Source: an uncultured Blautia sp. (GTDB taxonomy: Bacteria > Bacillota > Clostridia > Lachnospirales > Lachnospiraceae). Taken from it: a stretch of 27,113 nt of DNA. Under the pieces are notes generated by a model. That model searched no databases. It was given only the letters and a program-made list of their open reading frames with translations, and was not told the origin of the DNA. Position 1 is the first letter of the stretch. Each line of letters starts with the position of its first letter. This document shows, piece after piece, positions 12,221 to 21,045 of this stretch. The translations under genes were made by a program, and so were the position numbers. Where the stretch lies: NCBI GenBank assembly GCA_934424575.1, contig CAKRXU010000036.1, forward strand, positions 1-27,113, written 5' to 3'.

Positions 12221-13770
12221 TAGCTTTGCCTCCGGACACTTTTTCCTATCTTAATAATACTCCTGCACAAAAGTCCTGATGTTTTTTTCCAGTTTTCTGT
12301 TCTTCGAAATATCAGCCAAAGCAAACTATTCGGAACAATTATACAGATCACTGCTCTGTAAAACAGATTAAAAACTGCACTTCCATTTACTACCTGGCAG
12401 CAAAATTCTGTAACTGCCCAGGCAGCTGCCATAACGATAAGATACAAACTGTATCTTCCAAAATACTCCCGAACCGGCTTCTGGAAACGATATCTATAAA
12501 TGATGTAAGGCTCCACCCATACAGACGTAAGCACTGTGCTGCAGAAGGTTCCGACAAAAACACCAACCACGCCAAAATGCGTAACCAGAAGAATCGAGAT
12601 TCCAAGGTTCAGGACAGCCTCCGCGATTGCTTTGTAACGGTCATACCAGAACAGTCCCATAGACTCCTTGAATATCAACACAGCTTTTCTCGTTCCGTTA
12701 ACAAAGAAATTAATGCACAGAACAAGCACTACCTCCCGCTGAAACAGATATTGTTTTCCAAAGGCCAGCTCCACGAACGGATTCAGCAGTTCAAATAGAC
12801 AGATTCCGGCAAAGCCATATATCCAGTAACCGATAAAAAATAACTGGTCAAAAATCCTGCTCACTTTCTCGGAATCTTCTGTAGCTCCAAGGTTTCCGAC
12901 ACTTGCTGCCACACCCTGCAGTGCCTGATCCAGAACCTGTCGGATGGAACCTATCACCAGATAATAATTCGAGTAAATTCCCGCAGTAATTACGCCAACA
13001 AAACTGGAGATCAGCAGATTATCCGTATTGTTGACCACAACATTTCCAAGCTTATGCATGAGCATGGCTCTGACATTTTTTAAGATATCCTGTCGTTCTT
13101 CCTGTGGGAGTTTTTCATGACAGGGCTCTTTGAGATAAGGAAACAGTGCATCTGCTTTTCTGGACATAAAGACATTTCCTGTGATCGTACATACTACCGC
13201 AACGATCAGAAACAGCACAAAATTCCTGGTCGTGATCAGTATAATGATCTGGCAGATATCCTGCAGCACCAGAAACCCATTATGGTACAGCACTGTGATA
13301 TAATTCATCTGATGTGCATCTATCAATGTTTTTTTGTAAATCAGCAGATATGAGACCACAGAATTCAAAAGATACAAAAGATAGATCAGCACAAGATGAT
13401 CTACATCCGGACGGTCTTTCATCAGAATATCCAAAAATGGGATAAGGCACATCCCTGCCACCAGTACAAATCCGGCAGTCATCCGGTAGAATGTCCGAAA
13501 CATACGCATCAGGATCTGCTGCTTTGAAATGTCATTTTCCGCAATCGGTCTGTAAAGAGCGTAAGTGATCGCTGTCCCAACCCCCAGTTCCGACAATGAC
13601 AGTATATTTAAGATGTCTGTAAACAGCCCGTTAATTCCAACGTATCCTTCACTGAGCATTCTGGTAAATACTACTCTCGTGAAGAATCCCATCAGGATCG
13701 CCGATATCTGCGCCACAAATGCAACGCTTGTATTCATAACAGAATATTCTGTCCTCGATTTCTGTTTCAA
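12220..13770 (-). CDS. Wzx-type polysaccharide flippase (MOP superfamily)
   Basis: A 516-residue protein with 12-14 hydrophobic segments throughout, opening SVMNTSVAFVAQISAILMGFFTRVVFTRML. That opening, with conserved helices such as NLLISSFVGVITAGIYSNYYLVI and VLNLGISILLVTHFGVVGVFVGTF, matches the oligosaccharide flippase branch of MOP transporters. It would move lipid-linked glycan across the membrane. The start is TTG at 13768-13770 with AAAGGA upstream; an ATG 11 codons later has a poorer site. It follows the GT2 gene after 70 nt, the largest gap in the operon. PelG, also of the MOP superfamily, is in the same operon, so two different translocators are made. No Wzy polymerase is evident. 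Confidence 0.9.
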   Translation of the reverse strand: MKQKSRTEYSVMNTSVAFVAQISAILMGFFTRVVFTRMLSEGYVGINGLFTDILNILSLSELGVGTAITYALYRPIAENDISKQQILMRMFRTFYRMTAGFVLVAGMCLIPFLDILMKDRPDVDHLVLIYLLYLLNSVVSYLLIYKKTLIDAHQMNYITVLYHNGFLVLQDICQIIILITTRNFVLFLIVAVVCTITGNVFMSRKADALFPYLKEPCHEKLPQEERQDILKNVRAMLMHKLGNVVVNNTDNLLISSFVGVITAGIYSNYYLVIGSIRQVLDQALQGVAASVGNLGATEDSEKVSRIFDQLFFIGYWIYGFAGICLFELLNPFVELAFGKQYLFQREVVLVLCINFFVNGTRKAVLIFKESMGLFWYDRYKAIAEAVLNLGISILLVTHFGVVGVFVGTFCSTVLTSVWVEPYIIYRYRFQKPVREYFGRYSLYLIVMAAAWAVTEFCCQVVNGSAVFNLFYRAVICIIVPNSLLWLIFRRTENWKKTSGLLCRSIIKIGKSVRRQS

Positions 13771-13840
13771 GCTCTATTTATCCTTTCCCTTGTATATGTA
13801 CTCCAGATAAAACTCATCTGTATGGTAAAAGTTTTTGTTT

Positions 13841-14620
13841 TTAATGTTTTTCCAGATCATAGCCTTTCTCTACATCCATTTTGAGGATTTTTTCCCGTAT
13901 CCACACTGCCATGAGTGAGAAGGTCATTCGAAACATATAGACAAACGGTTTCAGTCCGGAATGCATACTGACTCCGGTAACACGAGGATGCATGACTGCC
14001 GGGATTTCTCTTATATGAAATCCAAGAAGAGACATCTGCATCAGCATATTTGCATCCGGATACTTATCGTCAAAGTTATTATATTTGGAATAAAACAGAA
14101 ACGTTTTCCAGTTCAGACCCTGAAGTCCTGTGGTTGGATCTGTAAAATCTTTACCGGTTCCTCTGCGAAGCAGGAAGCGAAACCACACGAAGGCAATTTT
14201 TTTTGCCGCGGAAACCGGGAATTCTGTGCTTCCTTCCATAAATCGCGATCCCAGAACAATATCCGGAACTGTTCCATCTGCATCCGGTGTTGTCAGTGCT
14301 TTATAAATAGCCGGAATATTACATACATCATGCTGTCCGTCTGCATCCATCTGGATCACATACTGATATTTTTTGCGGACTGCATATTTATATCCAAGCT
14401 GCAGACCACTTCCATAACCCAGATTAAACACATGCGTTACCACTGCATGATTTCTCTTCTTTGTGATCCAGTTCGTTGAATCCGAGGAGGCATCATTCAT
14501 GACCAGAACATCTGCAAGTTCTGAGATCTCAGGTTTTTCAAGTTCCTCCAAAAGTGCTGTAATTGTCTTTTCCTCATTATAGGCCGGAATAATAATCAAT
14601 ACTTCTTTTTTCTTTTCCAT
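13841..14620 (-). CDS. Family 2 glycosyltransferase, polyprenyl-phosphate sugar synthase-like
   Basis: A 259-residue protein resembling dolichol/undecaprenyl-phosphate mannose or glucose synthases. It has VLIIIPAYNEEKTITALLEEL, then MNDASSDSTNW, FNLGYGSGLQLGYKYA, and the DxD site in MDADGQHD. FTDPTTGLQGLNWKTF and VMHPRVTGVSMHSGLKP follow. A hydrophobic C-terminal stretch may touch the membrane. Enzymes of this type make lipid-phosphate sugars used by membrane glycosyltransferases. A DUF2304 gene, a frequent partner of such enzymes, is two genes upstream, and the GT-C-like protein at 21045-23417 could use the product. The donor is unknown. Confidence 0.92.
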   Translation of the reverse strand: MEKKKEVLIIIPAYNEEKTITALLEELEKPEISELADVLVMNDASSDSTNWITKKRNHAVVTHVFNLGYGSGLQLGYKYAVRKKYQYVIQMDADGQHDVCNIPAIYKALTTPDADGTVPDIVLGSRFMEGSTEFPVSAAKKIAFVWFRFLLRRGTGKDFTDPTTGLQGLNWKTFLFYSKYNNFDDKYPDANMLMQMSLLGFHIREIPAVMHPRVTGVSMHSGLKPFVYMFRMTFSLMAVWIREKILKMDVEKGYDLEKH

Positions 14621-14643
14621 ATACTCAGTCTTTCTTTTGTTGT

Positions 14644-15840
14644 TTAAATTTGGAATAGTTTCAGTACATCTTTATCTTCTGATGATAATTTAACAGCGGC
14701 TTTCTGTCCAAGCTCTCTGCATTTCTGTGGATTTTTCAGCAGTTCTTCTATGCTTCTGCTGACTGCCTCCGGAGTCAGGCTGCACATCATTCCGTCTTCT
14801 CCCTGAATGACCTGCTCCCTGTTTCCGCTGCTGTCCGACACAAGGATCGTACATCCAAGAGTCTGTGCTTCCTGTATTGCAATGCTCTTCCCCTCAAAAC
14901 GAGTCGCATGAACATACAGGTCACATTGTCTGTAATACGGATAAGGATTCGTCTTTGCTCCCAGAAGCACAAAATCTTCCTGCAGACCAAGACGGTTGAT
15001 CTGGCTCTGCAGCTTTTCTCTCAGTTCTCCCTCTCCAAGGACGTACCATCTGGCTTTTACACCATGATCTTTGAGGATTTTCATTGCATCAATCGAAATC
15101 TCATACGCCTTCTGTGCTGTCAGCCTTCCAACGGTGAGAATCCTCTTCCCGTCATAGAAATCCTCAAATCCACCTGGAAGTTCTGCTTTCCTCCGGATTT
15201 CTTTCTGATCTATGAGGTTATGAAATACATATGTATTTTGACTGCACTCCGGATATGCCTCGACAAAGCTTTTCTTCACTTCATCGGACACTGTAAAAAT
15301 CCTGTCAAAATCCAGATAGCAGTTTTTGTCCAGTTCTCTGGTATAACCGGCAAATCCATAGTCTACATGGAGAAATGTAAACTTCCGGTCAGCATTAATA
15401 TGATCATGGACATAATAGGTCGCTCCACCCTCAAGATAGGCAACTGCCATATCATAATGTTCTTTGATACACTGTCCACTGTCTGACATTACACGCCAGA
15501 GAAGCTTATCCGGACTTATCTTGCCTTTTTTTAACATGACAAAGGTATTTCTGAACAGGAACGGTATATTTCTGAGCGCCGCTCCCCGAATCCAGAGACG
15601 TTTCCATATCTTTCTGTTAAGAACTTTTTTTCCTTCCTTTGAGAGAACAGAGGCATCTGAATATTCCCTGTTGAGAACCTTTACATGTTCCGGGATCTGA
15701 GAGATCAGTTCTCCCTGATCCAGAAGGACATACAGTGATACTTCATACTGTTCCCTCGGAAAACGTTTCAGAAGCTCGATCAGAGCTTTTTCGGCTCCTG
15801 CTCCTCCAAGTGTATTGATCACAAACAGAACTTTTTTCAT
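14644..15840 (-). CDS. Family 4 glycosyltransferase
   Basis: A 398-residue GT-B fold enzyme. The N-terminal Rossmann domain begins VLFVINTLGGAGAEKALIELL with the Gly-rich acceptor loop. The C-terminal domain has ILTVGRLTAQKAYEISIDAM, WYVLGEGELREKL and the retaining-type EX7E motif (E-G-K-S-I-A-I-Q-E) followed by SDSSGNREQVIQGEDGMMC. It should transfer a nucleotide-activated sugar in the cytoplasm. The ATG overlaps the stop of the DUF2304 gene by 4 nt, and the AGGAGG site lies inside the DUF2304 coding end. It is distinct from the PelF-type GT4 in the same operon. Confidence 0.93.
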   Translation of the reverse strand: MKKVLFVINTLGGAGAEKALIELLKRFPREQYEVSLYVLLDQGELISQIPEHVKVLNREYSDASVLSKEGKKVLNRKIWKRLWIRGAALRNIPFLFRNTFVMLKKGKISPDKLLWRVMSDSGQCIKEHYDMAVAYLEGGATYYVHDHINADRKFTFLHVDYGFAGYTRELDKNCYLDFDRIFTVSDEVKKSFVEAYPECSQNTYVFHNLIDQKEIRRKAELPGGFEDFYDGKRILTVGRLTAQKAYEISIDAMKILKDHGVKARWYVLGEGELREKLQSQINRLGLQEDFVLLGAKTNPYPYYRQCDLYVHATRFEGKSIAIQEAQTLGCTILVSDSSGNREQVIQGEDGMMCSLTPEAVSRSIEELLKNPQKCRELGQKAAVKLSSEDKDVLKLFQI

Positions 15841-16244
15841 TTTTGTAAATCATCACCTCCTGCAAAATGCTGGTCGATCCTTTTTTCCAGTTCTTCTAAT
15901 CTCTTCAGCATTCTTTCACTGTCCTGATTAAGAAGGGATATCTGCATCGCCAGTTCCTGATTCTTTCTCATCAGGATTGAAAGCTGTGTGCTTATGAACC
16001 AAAGAGTCCATGCCGCTCCAATCGTTATAAGAAAAACTAAGATCAAAATCCTGAGACTTACATACCGCTCCAGTTCAGAAGGCTTTATCAGAATTCCGCA
16101 TATGACAAGCAGCACTGATACAATAGCCCACGCAAGACAGAACGGTTCCGTCATTTTTCTCTTTGCCAGTGATAATATTGCCATCACCAGAAGAAAAATT
16201 CCCATCACTATCAAAAATATCGTTAACAAATCTCCCAATGTCAT
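15837..16244 (-). CDS. DUF2304-family small membrane protein
   Basis: A 135-residue protein with three hydrophobic helices (about 8-25, 35-52 and 65-90) and a C-terminal coiled coil (LSILMRKNQELAMQISLLNQ, ERMLKRLEELEKRIDQ). This layout fits DUF2304, a family usually encoded beside polyprenyl-phosphate glycosyltransferases and thought to help anchor or regulate them. Here it precedes a GT4 and the DPM-like GT2. A full AAAGGAGG site lies 6 nt before the ATG, so it may be strongly translated. It follows pelG after 12 nt and overlaps the GT4 gene by 4 nt. Confidence 0.82.
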   Translation of the reverse strand: MTLGDLLTIFLIVMGIFLLVMAILSLAKRKMTEPFCLAWAIVSVLLVICGILIKPSELERYVSLRILILVFLITIGAAWTLWFISTQLSILMRKNQELAMQISLLNQDSERMLKRLEELEKRIDQHFAGGDDLQK

Positions 16245-16256
16245 ATTTTCCCTCCT

Positions 16257-17705
16257 TTAATTCTGTTCATATCTGTCAAATACCTTCGGTGAAGGACAGC
16301 TTCCTTTTGATTTCTGAAGCAGATGTCCATTACAGAAAATGTGGATATCCAGATTCTTTTCCATCCACTGGAGCCTGCGATACGCAACTGCAAAACCGAT
16401 AAAACTTCCGACTGTCAGTCCGATTCCGTACCAGATATCCGAAAGATGTGTAGCAATTATGCTCCCGATCAGTGTCCCGATACAGAAGGACAGACCGGTA
16501 AGTACAGAGCCCTTAAAATCATCGAAATAATACAGAAAAATAATCTCTGCATACATCAAAAACAAAATGAAATATCCTGCTGCAAGGCAGGGATAGATTC
16601 GAAGCGTCATGCCCCCAAATCCGGCCTGCGGAAGAAAGATCATACATAACAGGAAAATAACCAGCGTGATAATGAACTGTATTCTGGCAAGACTCAGCAG
16701 TTCCTCTGCCAGAAGCCGGAACATTCGCTTCTTGGTGATCTCAATATCAGCTCCTCTGCCTCCGATAACAGCCTCCGAGTACGCTTTGTACCTTTCATGG
16801 AAATTCATCTCCACCCTGCTGATAAAGATCACACTCGCAGAAATATTTGTGAACATCGCAAGACAGGTTGCCATATCATAGGTCGTCACACATACAAAGC
16901 TTCTGGCTATCACCATATGAAGGTCTGTCGTCCAGAATACAAAGTTATGGATGTACAGTCCCAGCGTATACAGGAAATTGGTAAGCACCAGCGGCCAGTA
17001 CTCTCTGAAATAATGAAATACCCTTCGGTATCTTCCGCTGTTCTCCCGGAAATAGCTTCGTATCAGAGCAAATTCCAGACAGGCTGTCAGCCAGAAACCA
17101 ATGGCCAGTGCAAGAAGCATTCCATAGGTGATGCTCATATGAATGACTTTTACAAACAGAAAAGACAACAGTACTGTCACAGTCATACCGATCATAAAGA
17201 AAAAGGAAATTTTCTTATAATCTTTACAGATCGACAGGTACAGCATAGAATAAAATACCAGTACCAGGGCAACAAATCCACAATATCCGGTAAAAACATA
17301 GATGATATCCACATTTCCCACCAGATACTCGTGGATACAGAACGGGATTCCGAAAAGTGCACTGAATGCGATATTCAGGATCATCCCGACATAGTAACAC
17401 GGAAGGATATCCTCATAGGTTTCCTCATAAATGATATCCGACATGTACTTGGATAATACAGAGTTGAACGGCGATGCTGTAAGGAGCGAAAATATAAAGA
17501 TATACAGTACTGTACAGGAGAACAACTCTCTCGTAGCATATCCGACTGAATCAAAGCCAAGAAAATGCTCCATAATACAAAGTGCACCAATCACAGTAAG
17601 CATTGGAGCAATGGTCATGACCGTACTGTAACCCATTCCGATGATATTTGTTGTCAGCGTTCTTTTTCCATATATATTGTTTAATTTAACACCGATTCCA
17701 GCCAT
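16257..17705 (-). CDS. pelG: PelG, Pel polysaccharide transporter
   Basis: A 482-residue MOP-superfamily membrane protein with about 12 helices. It begins MAGIGVKLNNIYGKRTLTTNI and has the PelG-like segments SPFNSVLSKYMSDIIYEETYEDILPCYYVGMI and SVIFISRVEMNFHERYKAYSEAV. In Pel systems PelG works with the PelF synthase, PelD and PelE to pass the growing positively charged polymer across the membrane. It lies 22 nt after pelF, which supports the identity. The length is near that of known Gram-positive PelG. Confidence 0.9.
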   Translation of the reverse strand: MAGIGVKLNNIYGKRTLTTNIIGMGYSTVMTIAPMLTVIGALCIMEHFLGFDSVGYATRELFSCTVLYIFIFSLLTASPFNSVLSKYMSDIIYEETYEDILPCYYVGMILNIAFSALFGIPFCIHEYLVGNVDIIYVFTGYCGFVALVLVFYSMLYLSICKDYKKISFFFMIGMTVTVLLSFLFVKVIHMSITYGMLLALAIGFWLTACLEFALIRSYFRENSGRYRRVFHYFREYWPLVLTNFLYTLGLYIHNFVFWTTDLHMVIARSFVCVTTYDMATCLAMFTNISASVIFISRVEMNFHERYKAYSEAVIGGRGADIEITKKRMFRLLAEELLSLARIQFIITLVIFLLCMIFLPQAGFGGMTLRIYPCLAAGYFILFLMYAEIIFLYYFDDFKGSVLTGLSFCIGTLIGSIIATHLSDIWYGIGLTVGSFIGFAVAYRRLQWMEKNLDIHIFCNGHLLQKSKGSCPSPKVFDRYEQN

Positions 17706-17727
17706 TATCCTGTCTCCATCCTGTTTT

Positions 17728-19194
17728 CTATCGTTTCAGTTGAAACGGTTCTTCTGTCCATCCAGCCTGCTGCTCCTCTGCAAATCTACGGTAAATCTCT
17801 TTATAAGTTTCCTTCATCTGCTCAATCCGGTAAAAGGAAGTAACCCTCTTATATCCGGCTTCACCCATCTGTTTCCGTCCTTCCGGATCTATGGCAAGAT
17901 CTATCATTGCCTGGGCAATTTCTTCCAGATTCATGATGTGAGTCAGAATACCTGCTGCCCCAAATCCATCATCATTTCCATAGATCAGTTCCCGGCAGTT
18001 TCCGACATCTGTCGCGATCGTCGGCTTATGTGCCGCATAGCTTTCCAGAATTGTCAGCGGCTGTCCCTCACTGATACTGGTAAGAATCGTAAAATCCATC
18101 CTACCGAGATATTCTTTCACATTGACCCGTCCTGTAAATTCGATATCGGATACACCGAGAGAATCTACAATATCAAAACACTCCTGTGCATATTTCTCAT
18201 CTTCATCAGTCGGACCCATGATCCAGAGCTTTAACTTTGGCACTCTTTTCTTTGCAAAAGCAAACGCCTGTATCATCGTCTTTACATCCTTGATCGGACT
18301 GACACGAAGAACAGCTCCTATATTGATCATCTGTTCTTCTTCTGGACTCTTGCCGGGTATATCTGCAAAACCAGCCACATCAATTCCATTTGGCGTCACC
18401 TGAATTTTTTCTTCCGGACAGCCGAGTTCCATCTGAAGCGTTCTGGCACGTTCAAAGAGACAGGTAACAGCATCTGCCTTATCATACGCCAAAAGTGACA
18501 TCTTCTTGAACTGTTCAATCCAGATATTTTTGTAGACACCTTTTACCCACTGTGCTTTGATCAGCTCCTCTTCTCTCTCTCGGGTATAGATTCCATGCTC
18601 GGAGATCAGAAGCGAACTTCCATGGAAATGCTTTGCCATACTTCCGAGTACCCCTGCGTAACCAGTAGCAACACAATGGTACAGGTCAGCTTTTGGCACA
18701 TCCATCTTTAATGCCCAGAACAGTGGCAGATAAATGGAACGGAGCGTCCAGAGGAAATCCGAAAACGTGATATTCGGATACTGTCTGTTGTAGCATTCTC
18801 TGGCAATCTCAAAAAAGTCCGGTCCCATCAGAAAGCTGTCCACAGAGATGCCGCCATAGTGAAACAGATCAAAGATAATTCCCCAGTCGGTCTTTCTGTT
18901 GAGAACCATGTTCAGGACTTCTTCATATTCTTTTCTGGGAAGGCGGGCTTTTCTTCTGCTCTTTCTCGTTTTTCTTCCTTCATCCCACTCACAGTCATCC
19001 AGATACAGTTCATATACCTGCGTCAGATTTTCCGGAAGCTCATATACAAACTTTCCTCTCTGAGATCTGTTTGCCACAATTGCAAGCAGGATAAATTCTA
19101 TATTCGGAAAGGATTTGATCAGACTGTTGATCCATCCTGAAACACCACCGACCACATATGGGTAGCAGCCCTCTGCCACTAAGCAAACTCTCAT
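17728..19194 (-). CDS. pelF: PelF, Pel polysaccharide synthase (GT4)
   Basis: A 488-residue GT-B glycosyltransferase of the PelF type. The opening MRVCLVAEGCYPYVVGGVSGW is the diagnostic Gly-rich loop. Residues near 195-215 read LLISEHGIYTREREEELIKA, and the catalytic EX7E is in SISEGQPLTILESYAAHKP, followed by TDVGNCRELIYG. PelF polymerises UDP-activated N-acetylhexosamine units in the cytoplasm and is controlled through the PelD/PelE/PelG membrane complex. GAGAGG precedes the ATG. It follows the DUF2194-like gene after 18 nt and precedes pelG by 22 nt, the standard pelF-pelG order. Confidence 0.95.
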   Translation of the reverse strand: MRVCLVAEGCYPYVVGGVSGWINSLIKSFPNIEFILLAIVANRSQRGKFVYELPENLTQVYELYLDDCEWDEGRKTRKSRRKARLPRKEYEEVLNMVLNRKTDWGIIFDLFHYGGISVDSFLMGPDFFEIARECYNRQYPNITFSDFLWTLRSIYLPLFWALKMDVPKADLYHCVATGYAGVLGSMAKHFHGSSLLISEHGIYTREREEELIKAQWVKGVYKNIWIEQFKKMSLLAYDKADAVTCLFERARTLQMELGCPEEKIQVTPNGIDVAGFADIPGKSPEEEQMINIGAVLRVSPIKDVKTMIQAFAFAKKRVPKLKLWIMGPTDEDEKYAQECFDIVDSLGVSDIEFTGRVNVKEYLGRMDFTILTSISEGQPLTILESYAAHKPTIATDVGNCRELIYGNDDGFGAAGILTHIMNLEEIAQAMIDLAIDPEGRKQMGEAGYKRVTSFYRIEQMKETYKEIYRRFAEEQQAGWTEEPFQLKR

Positions 19195-19212
19195 CGCTTA
19201 CCTCTCTCTACA

Positions 19213-21045
19213 TCAGTTTTTGCGGATATCATAGTAAAGCTCCTGCTCTTTTAACCGGATTTTTACTGTAGTATCTTCGGCACAGATCAGATATGCATCA
19301 GCTTCTATTTCTGTCTGGCTGCCGCCGTCAATCTCATCGATTTCTTCACCATGTGTTCTTAAGATAAACCAGCTTCCCACCTCTGAGCTCTGAAGCGTGA
19401 TCATATTATCTTCTCGAGACTGGCTATATGCCAGATTAAGGAACGTTCTGATTCTTGCATTGCTCTCAGAAAGAGTGGTGCTGTCAAAATCTCTGAAATT
19501 TTTCCAATATGTCAGAAGGTTACTGGAAAAACGCTTCTGCATGACTTCCCATCGGTCAGTTTTTTCCTGCGGCCAGAAAATATCATACATATCCAGCATA
19601 ACATTTGTATATCCAAGCGCGGTCTGAATGCTTCGCATCCGGATATCGTCACTGTAGGCATAATTCATACCGTCACTTGTAACAGTCTGCAATGTTACCG
19701 AATCACTGTAATAAGAGACCACCGGCTGGTTCTCTGTATAGTCACAGACCAGAGTTCCGACATCTCCAAGAAGACCGGAATCCGTATCTTTCAGAATTCC
19801 CTTCAGGTCTTTTTCTTTTGCAAATGCCGCGCCAAAACGATAGTTTATCTTCTCATTTTCAAAAAACTCGGTATCCTTTATAACCTTATCTTCCGCTTTA
19901 TCCAGCTTCTGATATTCCAGGGAAATCCCTGCCTCAGCATTCTGTTCCTTCATCTGCTTCAGATAAAACTCCAGATTCCCGGATTTGGGTTCTATATCAT
20001 CTGTATAATCTGCCTGCGGCTGAATGAAACAGGTCATTTTCATATCACTTTTCTCGACAACAGAAATCAATGCGGGCCACATGATATCCCGGGCAATACC
20101 AGTTGTAGACTGACTGTATAGTTTCAGCATTTCATCATTGTTTTCATCTGCAAAAACGGGAAAATTAACCATGGAAAGATTCTGTGCGTTAACGATCGGA
20201 TAAATTGTATATTGCAGTGCTTCTGCTCGCATTCCATCCAGGAGTCCAAGAGCTGTGCTGTCCTTCATATAATCTCCGACTACCGCAAAGACATTTCCGT
20301 AGTCTATTCCATTTCGCCAGATGATTGTCGGAAGATCCTCATTTTCAACATTTTTTCCTGTTTTTTCATCAAGAAGTCCTACCATATAGGTTTTGGTTCC
20401 GCTTCCTACCTGATACCAGGGAACATCGAGTTCCAGATCCTGACGTTTCTTTTCCTCTTTATCTTTCGATGTATTATAGGTCACTTCTCCTCCAAGGAGC
20501 AGTCCTTCAAACAGCTTCACACCTGCAAGATGTGTTTCCTCTGCAACAACCGTCTGAATCCCAAGAAATTTCATCAAATCCTTGTTATTCTGAATATTCT
20601 TTGCATTTTCCAGACAGCCGAAGACAATAATTACGCCTTTCTTTTCCAGAGTTTCCAGTGTAGTAAGGTTGTCTCCATCTGCATATTTCTCAGATTCCAG
20701 AATCATCATCTCCGGTAGATTTTTGTCATCTGCTTTATATGTACTTACAGATTTACAGGAGATTAGTTTTCGCTTGGCATAAGTACACCATCTGCTGACA
20801 GCTGTTCCCATATCGCCATCTTCATTTCCGACAAAGACAACAGAACTGTCAGTCCCGATCACTGTGGTACTGTTGCTGTCAGAAGGCGTCCACTGATTCT
20901 CACCATCGGCCTTTTTCTCTGCAAGACTGGAGTTTACATCATAGGTATTCCTGCTGTCTCTGAGCACCATGGAAAACTGAAACAGAAAAAACAAGACAAA
21001 CATCATGGTCGCAATGCTGAAAAATTTTCTCTTAGAAACCATCAC
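19213..21045 (-). CDS. DUF2194-like extracytoplasmic protein with deacetylase-like fold
   Basis: A 610-residue protein with one N-terminal membrane anchor (residues 9-28, ATMMFVLFFLFQFSMVL) and a large outside region. Residues 60-240 look like a Rossmann/amidotransferase-like domain (SVVFVGNEDGDMG, EMMILESEKY, VIIVFGCLEN). Residues 290-480 resemble a polysaccharide deacetylase barrel (MVNFPVFADENNDEML, MKMTCFIQPQADYTDD), and the end is beta-rich. I recall this layout as DUF2194, seen in Firmicute Pel-type loci. The Asp and His-His metal motifs of active NodB-type deacetylases are not obvious, so it may be inactive or use another site. It stands where PelA would be expected. The start is GTG at 21045, overlapping the previous stop by 1 nt; an ATG follows at 21042. 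AGGAGG is 7 or 10 nt upstream respectively. Confidence 0.65.
   Translation of the reverse strand: MMVSKRKFFSIATMMFVLFFLFQFSMVLRDSRNTYDVNSSLAEKKADGENQWTPSDSNSTTVIGTDSSVVFVGNEDGDMGTAVSRWCTYAKRKLISCKSVSTYKADDKNLPEMMILESEKYADGDNLTTLETLEKKGVIIVFGCLENAKNIQNNKDLMKFLGIQTVVAEETHLAGVKLFEGLLLGGEVTYNTSKDKEEKKRQDLELDVPWYQVGSGTKTYMVGLLDEKTGKNVENEDLPTIIWRNGIDYGNVFAVVGDYMKDSTALGLLDGMRAEALQYTIYPIVNAQNLSMVNFPVFADENNDEMLKLYSQSTTGIARDIMWPALISVVEKSDMKMTCFIQPQADYTDDIEPKSGNLEFYLKQMKEQNAEAGISLEYQKLDKAEDKVIKDTEFFENEKINYRFGAAFAKEKDLKGILKDTDSGLLGDVGTLVCDYTENQPVVSYYSDSVTLQTVTSDGMNYAYSDDIRMRSIQTALGYTNVMLDMYDIFWPQEKTDRWEVMQKRFSSNLLTYWKNFRDFDSTTLSESNARIRTFLNLAYSQSREDNMITLQSSEVGSWFILRTHGEEIDEIDGGSQTEIEADAYLICAEDTTVKIRLKEQELYYDIRKN

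Noticed and set aside
16797..17456. A 219-codon plus-strand open frame opposite pelG
   Set aside because: It is an antisense shadow of a real membrane protein gene; its product is His/Gln/Lys-rich and without a recognisable fold.
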